Shown: piece by piece, positions 1 to 6,023 of the stretch | Position numbering within the stretch: the stretch's first letter is position 1 | Layout of the letters: every line of letters begins with the position of its first letter | Assembly (NCBI GenBank): GCA_900555745.1 | Contig: USMH01000064.1 | Location: forward strand, 1 to 6,023 | Direction: 5' to 3' | Source: an uncultured Collinsella sp. | GTDB lineage: Bacteria > Actinomycetota > Coriobacteriia > Coriobacteriales > Coriobacteriaceae | DNA: 6,023 nucleotides | The notes under the pieces: model-generated | Databases searched by the model: none | Seen by the model: the letters and a program-made list of their open reading frames with translations, nothing else | What the model was told of the DNA's origin: nothing | Program-made: the position numbers and the translations under genes

Positions 1-1077
1 GATGAGATCCAGGATTGTCCTTCTGCAGTCGGCGCCCTTAAATACTTCTGTGACGAGGCCCCCGAGTATCACGTCGCATGCGCAGGGTCTTTGTTGGGCG
101 TTCGCTTGTCCCGTGAGACCAGCGCTTTTCCGGTGGGAAAGGTCGAGTTCATGGAGATGCGCCCCATGAGCTTTTCCGAGTTTCTGAAAGCCGAGGGCGC
201 TGCAAACTACGACGAATACCTTGGCGGCCTGGATCAGATCGAAACAGTGCCCGATTTCTTCCATGTCCGTCTCGTCGAGCATCTTCGTCGTTATTTTGCA
301 TGCGGCGGCATGCCAGAGGCTCTTGGCCGGTGGGTGGAGACGGGCGATATCGTTCAGGTCGATAAGGTGTTGTCTGATCTCTTGGATTCCTACGAGCGCG
401 ATTTTGCCAAGCATGGTGGCCGTGCGCAGTTCGCCAAGCTTTCGCAAATATGGAACTCGATTCCAGCTCAGTTGGCGCGCGAGAACAAAAAGTTCGTTTG
501 GGGTGCGGTGCGCGAGGGGGCTCGTGCTCGAGAATACGAGGATGCTCTGGAATGGCTTGCCGATGCTGGGCTCATCACGGCGGTTCGCCTTAATGCTGCC
601 GGTGGTGTGCCGCTCTCTGCGTACGATGACCTCAAGGCATTTAAAGTCTACTGTCTTGATGTCGGCTTGCTGCGCCGCATGGCAAGGCTGGATGCGTCCG
701 CTTTTGCCATCTCGGATGCGCTATTTTCGGAGTTCAAAGGTTCGTTCGCCGAGAACTATGTGCTTCAGGCATTACTTTCACAGTTAGATGCTGCTCCGCG
801 TTACTGGACAAACGAGAAGCCGAAGCACGAAGTCGATTTTTTGATTCAAGTCGGAAACGAAATCGTTCCCGTCGAGGTCAAATCGGGAGAGGTCGTTCAC
901 TCCAAGAGCCTTAAGTACTATGCCGACAAGCATGCGGAGACGACTCCATTGAGGGTCCGCTACTCACTTAAGAACCTAAAGCTCGACGACGGGGTGCTCA
1001 ACATTCCGTTGTATTTGGCTGATCGATCTGTCCCTCTTATCAAAAAGGCGCTTGATTGTGCGCATCTTGACGTTTAG
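1..1077 (+). CDS. AAA_14/DUF4143-family ATPase, 5'-truncated by window edge
   Basis: This is the C-terminal 358 residues of a P-loop ATPase of the AAA_14 plus DUF4143 type. The reading frame is open from base 1, so the gene begins upstream and the in-frame TTG at 91 is an internal leucine. The window opens at the acidic end of Walker B (DEIQDCPSA). Next comes a sensor-1-like strand (HVACAGS, residues 24-30) and the family's typical continuation (VEFMEMRPMSFSEFL, about residues 48-62). The C-terminal DUF4143 part carries a PD-(D/E)XK-like nuclease-fold signature: a Glu in SFAENYV (residue 251), EVD (277-279) and EVK (292-294). Walker A is off-window. Such ATPases are common in bacteria and archaea and often vary between strains; their cellular role is largely unknown. 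The gene converges on the AraC gene and looks less GC-rich than the transporter genes, so it is probably an independent unit. Family assignment is confident; function is not. Confidence 0.9.
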   Translation, partial: DEIQDCPSAVGALKYFCDEAPEYHVACAGSLLGVRLSRETSAFPVGKVEFMEMRPMSFSEFLKAEGAANYDEYLGGLDQIETVPDFFHVRLVEHLRRYFACGGMPEALGRWVETGDIVQVDKVLSDLLDSYERDFAKHGGRAQFAKLSQIWNSIPAQLARENKKFVWGAVREGARAREYEDALEWLADAGLITAVRLNAAGGVPLSAYDDLKAFKVYCLDVGLLRRMARLDASAFAISDALFSEFKGSFAENYVLQALLSQLDAAPRYWTNEKPKHEVDFLIQVGNEIVPVEVKSGEVVHSKSLKYYADKHAETTPLRVRYSLKNLKLDDGVLNIPLYLADRSVPLIKKALDCAHLDV

Positions 1078-1141
1078 ATCCTGGGTGAGCTGACGGGCGG
1101 TGGCTAATTAATCGCTCCGTTACGGCCAGGGAGCTTGGGCC
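1078..1141. other. Convergent intergenic gap with weak hairpin
   Basis: These 64 bases separate the stop codons of two convergent genes. GCTCC at 1114-1118 can pair with GGAGC at 1130-1134 around an 11-base loop, with a small CCG-TTA-CGG hairpin inside it (1117-1125). On the minus strand the hairpin is followed by GATTAATTAG, a poor U-tract; on the plus strand no T-run follows. It could be a weak terminator for the regulator gene, but this is marginal. Confidence 0.2.
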
Positions 1142-2146
1142 TTAGCGATGCTTGCTTCGCCAAGCGGTGGGGGTGGTGCCGGTGTATTGTTTGAAGGCTT
1201 GGGCGAAGGCGGCTTGCTGAGGGTAGTCGAGCCGCTCTGCTACCTGCGCTATCGTGAGCCCGCTATCGGCCAAAAGGTCCTGTGCTCGCTCCATACGGCG
1301 TCTGCGAATGTAGGCGCCCATCGACTCGCCTGTTTGGGCCTTAAAGGTGGCGCATAGTTTGGAGCGGCTTGTGTAGAGCCTCTCGGCCACCTCGTTGATA
1401 CCCACACGTCTGCCTTTGTCGAGCGCGCGCTCAATCATTGCCGTTGCTTCTTCGGCAATGGTTATGCTGACGCGTGTGTCTGCCGCCTGCCGCGCCTGCT
1501 TGTGGGCCGCGCGCGAACAGGCGAGCTCCGCGACCATGGTCTCCACGATGCCCTGCATATAGACGTGTCCGCCTACGGTGCGGGCGCGGTCCTCGTTAAT
1601 CCGGCGCAGCGTGTGGCAGATGGCAGACGTCGCTTCCTCGTGCCATGGCTCGGCAAACGCCTCAAAGATTCCCGCGAACTCGGTGGGATAGCGGTGCTCC
1701 AGTTCGTCAAAATATCCAGGCAAAAAGAGCACCGAGCGCGAGTGGTAGAGTTGCCCTGCAAACAGTGGGCTTAATTCCTCGCCACAGTTATCTTGGATAA
1801 AGCTGCAAACGGCATTGTTTGGCCACGGTCTATGCAAGAGTGTAAGGTTCGCAGGCGTTATGCCAGCCTCGGGCATGCATGTAAGTGTGGGCGCGCTGAC
1901 CTCGCTCACGCAGGCGTACGGCTCGGGTGTGTATTCGGCCAGGTACATATCGTGCGTCGGGGTAATGAAATGCTCTATGACGATGCAGGTGGGGGAGAGG
2001 GGCATGATCCATGCGCGTCCGTGCGCCCGATCGTTTGCCACCTCGCCGGTAAAGACGGCGCCCTTGCCGGAAAGCTCCAGGCCAAACTGCTCAAACTGCG
2101 GTGCGTAGAGCTCGGTTATGTCGGTCGCTGCCCGCCGTATTTGCAA
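1142..2146 (-). CDS. AraC/XylS-family transcriptional regulator
   Basis: This is a 334-residue cytoplasmic DNA-binding regulator. The last roughly 105 residues form the AraC-type double helix-turn-helix. The first HTH lies around 248-270 (INEVAERLYTSRSKLCATFK). The second lies around 298-330 (TIAQVAERLDYPQQAAFAQAF, ending in the family hallmark YTGTTPTAWR). The N-terminal ~220 residues are a sensor or dimerisation region that I cannot assign to a named ligand domain. The start is TTG at 2146-2144, chosen because AAAGGAAAGGGA sits five bases upstream and no ATG or GTG lies between it and the in-frame stop upstream. The gene diverges from a two-gene ABC transporter, separated by 114 bases, so control of that transporter plus autoregulation is the obvious inference. 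The arrangement recalls YbtA beside ybtPQ, but orthology is not claimed. The inducing signal is unknown. Confidence 0.93.
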   Translation of the reverse strand: MQIRRAATDITELYAPQFEQFGLELSGKGAVFTGEVANDRAHGRAWIMPLSPTCIVIEHFITPTHDMYLAEYTPEPYACVSEVSAPTLTCMPEAGITPANLTLLHRPWPNNAVCSFIQDNCGEELSPLFAGQLYHSRSVLFLPGYFDELEHRYPTEFAGIFEAFAEPWHEEATSAICHTLRRINEDRARTVGGHVYMQGIVETMVAELACSRAAHKQARQAADTRVSITIAEEATAMIERALDKGRRVGINEVAERLYTSRSKLCATFKAQTGESMGAYIRRRRMERAQDLLADSGLTIAQVAERLDYPQQAAFAQAFKQYTGTTPTAWRSKHR

Positions 2147-2151
2147 AAGCG

Positions 2152-2163
2152 TCCCTTTCCTTT
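2152..2163 (-). promoter_or_regulatory. Ribosome binding site for AraC-family gene
   Basis: On the minus strand this reads AAAGGAAAGGGA, ending five bases before the TTG codon at 2146. It is purine-rich and complementary to the 16S 3' end. It decides the non-ATG start: the first methionine codon of the frame lies 47 codons further in, and the frame is closed by TGA shortly upstream. Confidence 0.7.
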
Positions 2164-2199
2164 GCAGAAACGTCCACGCCTGGCTTGATTGTGAGCCAT

Positions 2200-2235
2200 G
2201 GCTAACACATCAATGATAAGTTCATTACGGTTAAC
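2200..2235. promoter_or_regulatory. Candidate operator in the divergent control region
   Basis: Two overlapping patterns lie between the divergent genes. The first is a direct repeat, GGCTAAC at 2200-2206 and GGTTAAC at 2229-2235 (6 of 7 identical, 29 bases start to start); a degenerate CCGTTAG follows at 2243-2249. The second is an inverted repeat, AATGA at 2212-2216 and TCATT at 2222-2226, which covers the -10 of the proposed regulator promoter. AraC-family proteins commonly bind direct repeats, so the GGYTAAC pair is the better candidate for the neighbouring regulator. The AATGATAA...TCATTA portion faintly resembles a Fur-type box, but its halves are too far apart for a good match. Binding is inferred only. 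Confidence 0.35.
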
Positions 2236-2241
2236 TCTCAA
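2213..2241 (-). promoter_or_regulatory. Sigma70-type promoter for the AraC-family gene
   Basis: On the minus strand, TTGAGA (2241-2236, 5 of 6 to TTGACA) is followed after exactly 17 bases by TATCAT (2218-2213, 5 of 6 to TATAAT). Transcription would start near 2206, giving a leader of about 60 bases before the TTG start codon. The -10 hexamer lies inside the AATGA/TCATT inverted repeat, so a protein bound there would block this promoter. On the plus strand I see no comparably good promoter for the transporter genes. That fits an activator-dependent promoter, although absence of a match is weak evidence. Confidence 0.55.
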
Positions 2242-2249
2242 GCCGTTAG

Positions 2250-2255
2250 AAAGGA
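2250..2255 (+). promoter_or_regulatory. Ribosome binding site for first ABC gene
   Basis: AAAGGA ends five bases before the ATG at 2261. It supports 2261 over the in-frame ATG at 2198, which would add 21 residues but has no convincing Shine-Dalgarno (TTGTGAGCC precedes it). The longer form would also run through the proposed regulator promoter and operator. Confidence 0.7.
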
Positions 2256-2260
2256 ATCTC

Positions 2261-4087
2261 ATGGCAAAGGGATCAAAAAGGGAAGGTGGAGGCATCGGCG
2301 AGTTGCTCGCGTATGCCGGTGACCGTAAATTCCTAACGTATTTGGGCATGGCGCTCTCGGCGCTCTCGCAGCTGCTGAGCTTTGGCCCGTACGTGTGCAT
2401 TTGGCTTGTCGCTCGCGACCTGATCGCCGTGGCACCTAACTGGAGCGAAGCCTGCGACATCGCGATGTATGGCTGGTGGGCCGTGGGGTTTGCGCTGGCA
2501 AGCATCGTAGCTTATTTCGTGGGGCTCATGTGCACGCACCTGTCTGCGTTTCGCTGCGCGTCCAATATCCGCAAGACTACGAGCGAGCACCTGCTTAAGC
2601 TGCCGCTCGGCTACTTTGACACGCACGCCACCGGTGAGCTGCGCCGTATTGTAGACGGATGCGCCGCCTCCACCGAGACCCTGCTCGCGCACATGCTGCC
2701 CGATATCGCCGGCGCCGCCGCCATGGTCGTGGGCTTGCTCGTGCTGCTTTTCGCCCTCGATTGGCGCTTGGGCGCGGCATGCCTTATCTCGGTCGTCGTT
2801 TCGTTTGGCGCCATGGCCACCATGATGAGCGGCGAAGGTGCCGAGTTCATGAAGGCCTACATGGGAGCGCTGGTCAAGATGAACAAGACCGGCACCGAAT
2901 ACGTACGCGGCATCCCCGTGGTCAAGGTGTTTCAGCAGACGGTCTACTCCTTTAAGGCCTTCCACGATGCGATCGCCGAATACGCCGACATGGCGCAAAA
3001 CTATGCGGGCACGTTCTGCCGAGGTCCGCAGGTACTCAACCTTACCGCGCTCAATGGTCTTGTGGCATTCCTGTTGCCCGTGGCGTTGCTGTTGGCGCCA
3101 GGCGAGACGGACTTCGCGCATTTTATGACCAACTTCACGTTTTACGCGATATTTTCGGCCGTGGTACCGACGGCCATGACCAAGCTCATGTTTGTGGGCG
3201 AGGCCTCTCAGATGAGTGCCGATTCGTTGGCTCGTATTCGAAGCGTCATGGATTCCAAGCAGCTTTCCGTGCCCGCACAACCCAAGCACCCTGCCGGCGG
3301 CGACGTGCGATTTGAGGACGTGAGCTTTACGTACGAAGGTGCCGAAGCACCTGCCGTTAGCCATGTAAGTTTCAGCGTTTCCGCTGGTAGCACCCTCGCC
3401 CTGGTGGGTCCCTCGGGTGGCGGTAAGTCAACCTGCGCAAGCCTGATTCCGCGTTTTTGGGATGTTTCCTCGGGTCGAGTGCTCGTAGGTGGTGTGGACG
3501 TTCGCGATATGGATCCGCACGAGCTTATGGACCAGGTCGCCTTCGTGTTCCAGACCAACCAGCTGTTCCGGCAAACACTTGCCGACAACGTACGCGCCTC
3601 CAAGCCTACGGCCACTGACGACGAAGTGCGTGCGGCCCTCTCCGCAGCTCAGTGCGACGACATTGTGGCCAAGCTCCCACAGGGCATCAATACCATGCTC
3701 GGTGCCGGCGGAGCATATCTTTCGGGCGGCGAGGTCCAGCGCGTGGCCCTCGCCCGCGCGATCCTTAAAGACGCGCCTATCGTGGTGCTCGATGAGGCCA
3801 CGGCGTTTGCCGATCCCGAGAACGAGGCGCTCATCCAACGTGCTTTTAGCAAACTGGCGGCGGGTCGCACGGTCATTATGATCGCGCACCGACTCTCGAC
3901 TGTAGTGGGCGCAGACCAAATCGTGGTGCTCAACCAGGGCAGCGTGCAGGAGTCGGGTACCCATGCCGAGTTGCTGTCCCAAAATGGCCTGTATGCCAAG
4001 ATGTGGGCCGAGTACGAACAGGCCGCGAGCTGGAAAATCACTGCAGCGACCGCGGATGCCACCGTCACGAAGGGAGGCGAGGCCTAA
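2261..4087 (+). CDS. ABC half-transporter (permease-ATPase), YbtQ/IrtB-like partner 1
   Basis: This is a 608-residue inner-membrane protein: an exporter-fold membrane domain fused to a nucleotide-binding domain. Hydrophobic segments lie around 25-57, 66-95, 143-166, 168-188, 258-279 and 284-312. The ATPase domain has A-loop Tyr358, Walker A GPSGGGKST (383-391, Lys389), Q-loop Gln431, signature LSGGE (487-491), Walker B Asp511 with catalytic Glu512, and H-loop His543, so it looks competent. Two details stand out. The X-loop reads GAGG (481-484), with Ala where the partner has Glu, and the D-loop region reads EATAFADPENE. The latter, and the Trp-containing C-terminal tail, resemble siderophore-associated YbtPQ/IrtAB transporters. 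ATG at 2261 is chosen over 2198 because of its ribosome binding site. The stop abuts the next gene's ATG, so the two proteins are made together and probably heterodimerise. Transport direction and substrate are unproven; a peptide or drug exporter remains possible. Confidence 0.93.
   Translation: MAKGSKREGGGIGELLAYAGDRKFLTYLGMALSALSQLLSFGPYVCIWLVARDLIAVAPNWSEACDIAMYGWWAVGFALASIVAYFVGLMCTHLSAFRCASNIRKTTSEHLLKLPLGYFDTHATGELRRIVDGCAASTETLLAHMLPDIAGAAAMVVGLLVLLFALDWRLGAACLISVVVSFGAMATMMSGEGAEFMKAYMGALVKMNKTGTEYVRGIPVVKVFQQTVYSFKAFHDAIAEYADMAQNYAGTFCRGPQVLNLTALNGLVAFLLPVALLLAPGETDFAHFMTNFTFYAIFSAVVPTAMTKLMFVGEASQMSADSLARIRSVMDSKQLSVPAQPKHPAGGDVRFEDVSFTYEGAEAPAVSHVSFSVSAGSTLALVGPSGGGKSTCASLIPRFWDVSSGRVLVGGVDVRDMDPHELMDQVAFVFQTNQLFRQTLADNVRASKPTATDDEVRAALSAAQCDDIVAKLPQGINTMLGAGGAYLSGGEVQRVALARAILKDAPIVVLDEATAFADPENEALIQRAFSKLAAGRTVIMIAHRLSTVVGADQIVVLNQGSVQESGTHAELLSQNGLYAKMWAEYEQAASWKITAATADATVTKGGEA
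4071..4077 (+). promoter_or_regulatory. Ribosome binding site for second ABC gene
   Basis: AGGGAGG lies inside the last codons of the first transporter gene, ten bases before the ATG at 4088. The upstream TAA (4085-4087) is immediately followed by that ATG, so ribosomes finishing the first gene can reinitiate. This favours matched production of the two subunits. Confidence 0.65.
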
Positions 4088-5845
4088 ATGTTCGCCTCAT
4101 TCCAAAAGAAGTATTTCCTATCCGATAAAGGCGTCGCCGGCGTAAAACGCGGCATTTTCTGGACCACGCTCACCAATCTCATCACCATGGCCGGCATGGG
4201 CTTTTTATTCCTGGTTATGGCCGGCTTTGTCGAGCATCTCGTCAGCGGGGCTGACCTGCCGGATGCCCTGCCGATCGTGGGCGGCCTCCTGGTCTTTTTT
4301 GTGTTGCTCTTTGCTTCTAACTGGCAGCAGTATTACTACACCTACTGCATCTTTTACGAGGAGTGCGGCAAGCAGCGTATGGAGATTGCCGAGCGCTTGC
4401 GCAAACTGCCGCTGTCGTTTTTTGGTCGTCGTGATCTGGCCGATTTAACCGAGACCATCATGGGCGACGTCCAGACCATGGAGCACGCCTACAGCCACGT
4501 GCTGGGAGAGCTTTGGGGTGCCATCATCGCAAGCGCCATTGTGTTTGTGGCGTCGCTGTTCTTTTGCTGGCAGCTGGCGATTGCGGCGTTTTGGAGCGTT
4601 CCCGTGGCCTTTGCCGTGTTGTATCTAACACGCGGCCCCATGACTCCGGTGTTTGATCGCGTGCGCGCCGAGAAGGTCAAGGTTACCGAGGCTATTCAAG
4701 AGACGCTCGACTGCGTTCGCGAGATTCGCGCCACCAACCAGGAGGCCCATTATCTTGAGGGACTCAACGCCGTGATCGATGCCGAGGAGCGCGAGACCAC
4801 CAAGGGCGAGCTCGTTAACGGGCTTTTGGTCAACTCCGCCTTTGCCATCCTGCGTCTGGGCATTGCCACCACGCTGGTCACGGGCGCCGCGATGGTCGCC
4901 TCCGGGCAGGTCGACTTTTTGGTGTTGTTTGCCTTCCTGCTTATGGTGAGCCGTATCTATGCGCCCTTTGACCAGGCATTAATGTTAATGTCCGAGCTGT
5001 TTGCCGCCGAGTCGTCTGCCAAGCGCATGCGTTCCATCATGGAAGAGCCTGTGGCGCGGGGCAGCGAGAACTTTAAGCCTGCGGGCCACGATGTGGTGTT
5101 CGATCACGTGGCATTTGGCTATGGTGCGGGCGAGGACGGACGCGCCGGCGAGAAAGTTCTTACCGATGTGAGCTTTACCGCCAAGGAAGGCGAGGTCACG
5201 GCGCTGGTCGGTCATTCGGGTTCCGGTAAGTCTACGGTGAGCCGCCTGGCCGCGCGCTTTTGGGATGCCACTGCGGGCAAGGTTGCCGTGGGCGGTGTGG
5301 ATGTTGCGGGCGTGGATCCCGAGGTGCTGCTGCGCGACTACGCCATTGTGTTCCAAGACGTGCTGCTCTTTGACGACACGGTGATGGGAAACATCCGCCT
5401 CGGGCGTCGTGATGCCACCGATGAGGAAGTGCTTGCAGCCGCGCGTGCCGCCAACTGTGACGAGTTCGTGAACCGCATGCCGCAGGGCTATGACACTATG
5501 ATTGGAGAGAACGGCTCCAAACTCTCCGGCGGCGAGCGCCAGCGCATCTCCATCGCCCGCGCACTGCTCAAAGACGCGCCTATCGTGCTGTTGGACGAGG
5601 CGACGGCAAGCTTGGATGTGGAGAACGAGACCGTGGTGCAACAGGCACTCTCCCGTCTGCTTGCAGGTAAGACGGTTATCGTTATTGCCCACCGTATGCG
5701 TACGGTGGAAAATGCCGACAAAATCGTTGTGCTCAAGAATGGCGTGGTTGCCGAACAGGGCACCCCGGCGCAGCTCAAAGCGGCAGGTGGAGAATTCGCC
5801 CGCATGGTTGCGCTGCAAAAGGAAGCGGCGGCCTGGCAGCTGTAG
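4088..5845 (+). CDS. ABC half-transporter (permease-ATPase), YbtP/IrtA-like partner 2
   Basis: This is a 585-residue inner-membrane half-transporter. Hydrophobic segments lie around 24-48, 61-88, 138-160, 162-181, 247-271 and 276-300, then an ATPase domain from about residue 335. Its motifs are A-loop Tyr345, Walker A GHSGSGKST (375-383, Lys381), Q-loop Gln423, X-loop GENG (473-476), signature LSGGE (479-483), Walker B Asp503 with catalytic Glu504, D-loop SLD (508-510) and His535. All are canonical, so both ATP sites of the expected heterodimer should hydrolyse ATP. The C-terminus ends in a short AAAWQL tail matching the SWKI region of its partner. It resembles IrtA/YbtP-type subunits but lacks the FAD/siderophore-reductase domain that mycobacterial IrtA carries at its N-terminus; here only about 23 residues precede the first membrane segment. 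It is coupled to the upstream gene with no gap and is probably the last gene of the operon. The substrate cannot be read from sequence; siderophore uptake is a family-based guess. Confidence 0.93.
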   Translation: MFASFQKKYFLSDKGVAGVKRGIFWTTLTNLITMAGMGFLFLVMAGFVEHLVSGADLPDALPIVGGLLVFFVLLFASNWQQYYYTYCIFYEECGKQRMEIAERLRKLPLSFFGRRDLADLTETIMGDVQTMEHAYSHVLGELWGAIIASAIVFVASLFFCWQLAIAAFWSVPVAFAVLYLTRGPMTPVFDRVRAEKVKVTEAIQETLDCVREIRATNQEAHYLEGLNAVIDAEERETTKGELVNGLLVNSAFAILRLGIATTLVTGAAMVASGQVDFLVLFAFLLMVSRIYAPFDQALMLMSELFAAESSAKRMRSIMEEPVARGSENFKPAGHDVVFDHVAFGYGAGEDGRAGEKVLTDVSFTAKEGEVTALVGHSGSGKSTVSRLAARFWDATAGKVAVGGVDVAGVDPEVLLRDYAIVFQDVLLFDDTVMGNIRLGRRDATDEEVLAAARAANCDEFVNRMPQGYDTMIGENGSKLSGGERQRISIARALLKDAPIVLLDEATASLDVENETVVQQALSRLLAGKTVIVIAHRMRTVENADKIVVLKNGVVAEQGTPAQLKAAGGEFARMVALQKEAAAWQL

Positions 5846-5921
5846 GACTGTGGCAAGGGCGGGGGCGGATACCCGTGGGAGTGCGGATTTGCGTCGTGGT
5901 GGGTGAACCGCCGAGTACCGG

Positions 5922-5942
5922 GCGGTCTGGACCGCATGTTTT
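5922..5942 (+). terminator. Probable intrinsic terminator of the transporter operon
   Basis: GCGGT (5922-5926) pairs with ACCGC (5931-5935) around a four-base CTGG loop, and ATGTTTT (5936-5942) follows. The stem is GC-rich but the T-run is short, so efficiency may be modest. It begins 76 bases after the second transporter stop codon. An alternative stem, ACCGCC (5907-5912) with GGCGGT (5921-5926), would use the same left arm. Confidence 0.5.
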
Positions 5943-5949
5943 CAAAAAG

Positions 5950-5978
5950 TTAGCCATAGTTGACCAAATAGTTATACT
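5950..5978 (+). promoter_or_regulatory. Promoter-like region for a gene beyond the right edge
   Basis: The base composition turns sharply AT-rich after the terminator. TATACT (5973-5978) is a 5 of 6 match to a -10 box, with TTAGCC (5950-5955, 3 of 6) 17 bases upstream. A better -35-like TTGACC (5960-5965) pairs at 17 bases only with a poor TAGTCT (5983-5988). Transcription would begin around 5985 and run towards an ATG at 6012-6014 that opens four codons before the window ends. That ATG has no clear Shine-Dalgarno, so I do not call a gene. A TAGTT-N6-AACTA dyad (5969-5984) overlaps the -10. Confidence 0.4.
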
Positions 5979-5992
5979 AAACTAGTCTCAAA

Positions 5993-6010
5993 AGTGTGCT
6001 CGAGCAAACT
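5993..6010. repeat. 18-bp near-perfect palindrome, operator-like
   Basis: The sequence AGTGTGCTCGAGCAAACT has 8 of 9 symmetric base pairs; only 5996/6007 fail to pair. Its core TGCTCGAGCA is perfect. It has no central loop, which suits a dimeric DNA-binding protein better than an RNA hairpin. It lies just downstream of the predicted transcription start (~5985) and just before the possible ATG at 6012, a classic repressor position. The bound protein is unknown. Confidence 0.4.
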
Positions 6011-6023
6011 AATGAACTCGGGT

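Noticed and set aside
2212..2228. Fur box in the divergent region
   Set aside because: AATGATAA and TCATTA are present but two bases too far apart for the classical box, and the right half departs from TTATCA. It is kept only as part of the operator candidate.
2198..2260. Longer N-terminus for the first ABC protein from the ATG at 2198
   Set aside because: There is no good Shine-Dalgarno at 2198, the added residues are not family-like, and the ATG at 2261 has AAAGGA five bases upstream.
2116..2505. 129-codon minus-strand frame across the divergent region
   Set aside because: It overlaps both real genes in other frames, spans the promoter region and shows no domain.
2333..3364. 343-codon open frame on the minus strand inside the first ABC gene
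   Set aside because: It lies opposite a gene with complete ABC motifs, its translation is His/Arg/Gly-rich low-quality sequence with no domain, and it starts within the coding strand's NBD. It is a by-product of GC-rich codon bias.
3767..3784. An 18-base stretch shared exactly with the second ABC gene (around 5568-5585)
   Set aside because: It encodes the conserved KDAPIV segment before Walker B in both paralogues, so shared ancestry and codon preference explain it without recombination or a repeat element.
4985..5818. 277-codon open frame on the minus strand inside the second ABC gene
   Set aside because: It mirrors the NBD codons, has no recognisable motif or ribosome binding site, and the plus-strand protein is fully explained.
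6012..6023. Possible start of a further gene (ATG and three codons)
   Set aside because: Only four codons are visible and no clear ribosome binding site precedes them; an in-frame GTG at 5994 is equally undecidable. It is mentioned only as context for the promoter-like region.

Overview
The window looks like chromosomal DNA from a GC-rich, gut-type actinobacterium, most likely a coriobacterium such as Collinsella. This rests on G/C-ending codon preference in the transporter genes, AGGA-type ribosome binding sites, and a gene style familiar from that group. It is an inference from sequence texture, since no rRNA or marker gene is present.

Layout, left to right. (1) Bases 1-1077 (+) are the 3' part of an AAA_14/DUF4143-type ATPase whose 5' end, including Walker A, lies outside the window. 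(2) Bases 1078-1141 are a short convergent gap with only a weak hairpin. (3) Bases 1142-2146 (-) encode a 334-residue AraC/XylS-family regulator that starts at TTG. (4) Bases 2147-2260 are a divergent control region. It holds a good sigma70-type promoter for the regulator, a small inverted repeat over that promoter's -10, and a GGYTAAC direct repeat. (5) Bases 2261-4087 and 4088-5845 (+) encode two ABC exporter-fold half-transporters (6 TM plus nucleotide-binding domain each). The first stop codon is directly followed by the second ATG. (6) Bases 5846-6023 hold a terminator-like hairpin, then an AT-rich promoter-like region, an 18-bp near-perfect palindrome, and possibly the first codons of another gene.

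How the genes may work together. The two half-transporters almost certainly form a heterodimer. Their D-loop regions (EATAFADPENE in the first, EATASLDVENE in the second) and C-terminal tails resemble the YbtP/YbtQ and IrtA/IrtB group, which imports iron-siderophore complexes despite an exporter fold. A divergent AraC regulator next to such a pair recalls YbtA beside ybtPQ. The likely model is ligand- or metal-responsive control of the transporter by its neighbour. The substrate cannot be read from the sequence: there are no siderophore biosynthesis genes, no substrate-binding protein and no FAD-binding reductase domain here. The ATPase at the left appears unrelated.

Nothing here is clearly a new biological system. 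The most useful leads are the divergent control region, the asymmetry between the two nucleotide-binding domains, and the operator-like structures at the right edge.
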